Assembly (NCBI GenBank): GCA_036834985.1
Contig: DAITMV010000125.1
Location: 1 to 8,608, forward strand
Direction: 5' to 3'
Length of the DNA stretch: 8,608 nt
Source: DAITMV01 sp036834985
GTDB lineage: Bacteria; Pseudomonadota; Gammaproteobacteria; Burkholderiales; Burkholderiaceae_B
Shown here: piece by piece, positions 8,501 to 8,608 of the stretch
Numbering within the stretch: the first letter of the stretch is position 1
Layout of the letters: each line of letters opens with the position of its first letter
The notes under the pieces: model-generated
The model's database searches: none
Seen by the model: only the letters and a program-made list of their open reading frames with translations
Told to the model about the DNA's origin: nothing
Position numbers and translations under genes: made by a program

Positions 8501-8608
8501 CGATTGGACTGTTTGATGTCAGGTCGACCCGGCTCGTCCAGTTTTTGCCATGCTTCCGTGCCGTTGGGTAAGCCTATTTCAGGGAAGGGGGAGTTGATCA
8601 CTCGTCCG
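5563..8608 (-). CDS. Heptaheme (or more) c-type cytochrome fused to LVIVD-repeat beta-propeller (5' partial)
   Basis: At least 1012 residues, numbered from the in-frame GTG at 8601-8599. The frame stays open to the window edge and no signal peptide is visible, so the true start lies beyond 8608 and the GTG is probably internal. Seven CXXCH heme c sites are present: C76, C133, C269, C296, C407, C418 and C524 (first cysteines). Many further histidines could give bis-His ligation. After residue 617 there are no heme sites. Instead there are six copies of a YxYV-x(4-6)-G-x-x-hhD-type repeat (624-905), as in LVIVD-repeat proteins thought to form beta-propellers. The final 100 residues are not recognised. 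An exported location is inferred from the c-type hemes and from the secreted pentaheme partner directly downstream. Likely roles are an electron-transfer scaffold or a terminal redox protein at the periplasmic or outer surface; the substrate is unknown. The cysteines C617 and C672 are not in heme motifs. Confidence 0.92.
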   Translation of the reverse strand, partial: GRVINSPFPEIGLPNGTEAWQKLDEPGRPDIKQSNRGPGTGSRIAVPVINITKTRLNDPHLWFLGTNEQPGDYRSSGCTACHTIYSNDRDPKHAGPYAQFGNTGTSQTKDPTIPKDESGHPLKHEFTRAIPSSQCMVCHMHQPNVFVNSFYGYIMWDYESDAPHMWPEKQKYPTDSEAREILNRNPEEASIRGKWGDPDFLKEVSTLNSKLKDTQFADYHGHGWNFRAVFKRNRKGALLDAKGKIIEDDDPEKFKKSVHLSSIHLDLGMHCVDCHFAQDMHGNGHIYGEVAAAVEIDCADCHGTAKKYPTLFTSGPAARPGGMDLSLLRTQDGRKRFEWRDGKLYQRAALDPNKEWEMSLVKDTVNPNHPKYNAKAARAKLMSAGVDGQNGRWGPGVNELAHDNDKMTCFTCHLSWTTSCAGCHLPIQANWKTERLHYEGGETRNYATYNPQVARDDMFQLGVHGPVKGSRISPIRSSSALVLSSTNINREKIYIQQPPIAASGYSSQAFAPHYPHTERKEETKTCSDCHVSKNNDNNAIMAQLLLQGTNFVNFVGFNSWIGEEKHIEAVTVTEWDEPQAVIGSYLHRYAYPDWYKRHQDHNRELQDAHDHTTDDAARCLQLRGEYMYVAEGKGGFRAYDVASIANKGISQRIITAPFASNGQDTAIASKNATCMALPTNQSIAPERNQGDLMRVTNMEQPFHPIYHYAFITDAEEGLILTNVDTLSDGEPRNNFLTRALTWNPNGLLNGASHITLGGRYAYITTPKGVVFLDLDDPLKPRHITTIAMDTPRATALQFRYLFVTDKTGLRVIDVTLPNKPVLTSAKIPLQDAHRVYVARTYAYVAAGKQGLAIIDVEKPLAPVVYQMFTAGGQLNDARDVVVGSTNASLYAYVADGQNGLKVVQLTAPDTQPRFYGFSPEPKPHLIAWRKTASPAIALSKGLDRDRAVDETGGQIAVFGRIGSRPFTRKEMEHIYLRPDGSVWSVTDDIEMANFVARQPAQTAAQSNATRKGAK
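5887..6732 (-). repeat. Six LVIVD-like protein repeats (propeller blades)
   Basis: Within the heptaheme protein, repeat units begin at Y624 (YMYVAEGKGGFRAYDV), Y706, Y758 (YAYITTPKGVVFLDLDDP), Y798 (YLFVTDKTGLRVIDV), Y839 (YAYVAAGKQGLAIIDV) and Y888 (YAYVADGQNGLKVVQL). Spacings are about 82, 52, 40, 41 and 49 residues, so the C-terminal four are regular and the first two are looser. Six units fit a six-bladed propeller. The repetition is at the protein level; no near-identical DNA repeat is seen. Confidence 0.8.

Noticed and set aside
8599..8601. GTG as the start of the heptaheme cytochrome
   Set aside because: The sequence after it has no signal peptide, which a c-type cytochrome needs, and the frame continues off the window.

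Overview
The window comes from a Gram-negative proteobacterium, most likely a betaproteobacterium of the Burkholderiales type. This is inferred from moderately high GC with long open antisense shadow frames, a CHASE2-type class III adenylate cyclase, and exported multiheme c-type cytochromes with a Sec signal peptide. The genus cannot be fixed from sequence alone.

There are four genes and almost no non-coding DNA. On the + strand, positions 1-1631 hold the 3' part of a membrane-bound CHASE2 adenylate cyclase whose N-terminus lies before the window. After a 65-base convergent gap, three genes run on the - strand as one tightly coupled operon, read from high to low coordinates. First is a very large heptaheme cytochrome c fused to a six-repeat LVIVD-type beta-propeller (5563-8608, 5' end beyond the window). 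Second is a pentaheme cytochrome c with a Sec signal peptide and one CX4CH heme site (4193-5563). Third is an 830-residue cytoplasmic fusion protein (1697-4189). The first two overlap by one base (TAATG). The second and third are separated by 3 bases, with the Shine-Dalgarno sequence lying over the upstream stop codon.

The fusion protein is the most unusual item. It joins a thioredoxin-reductase-like FAD/NAD(P) flavoprotein that lacks the redox CXXC, two cyclic-nucleotide-binding domains with intact phosphate-binding cassettes, and a 16-cysteine ferredoxin module for four [4Fe-4S] clusters of the NrfC/PsrB/DmsB type. The inferred picture is a redox system in which periplasmic multiheme cytochromes exchange electrons with a cytoplasmic NAD(P)H/flavin/Fe-S protein whose activity is gated by cAMP. 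The neighbouring cyclase is a candidate cAMP source. No integral-membrane quinone or electron-transfer subunit is visible to bridge the two compartments. It may lie upstream of the window or elsewhere in the genome.

The direction of electron flow and the substrate cannot be read from the sequence. No RNA genes, mobile elements, CRISPR arrays or clear intrinsic terminators were found. The operon promoter lies outside the window.
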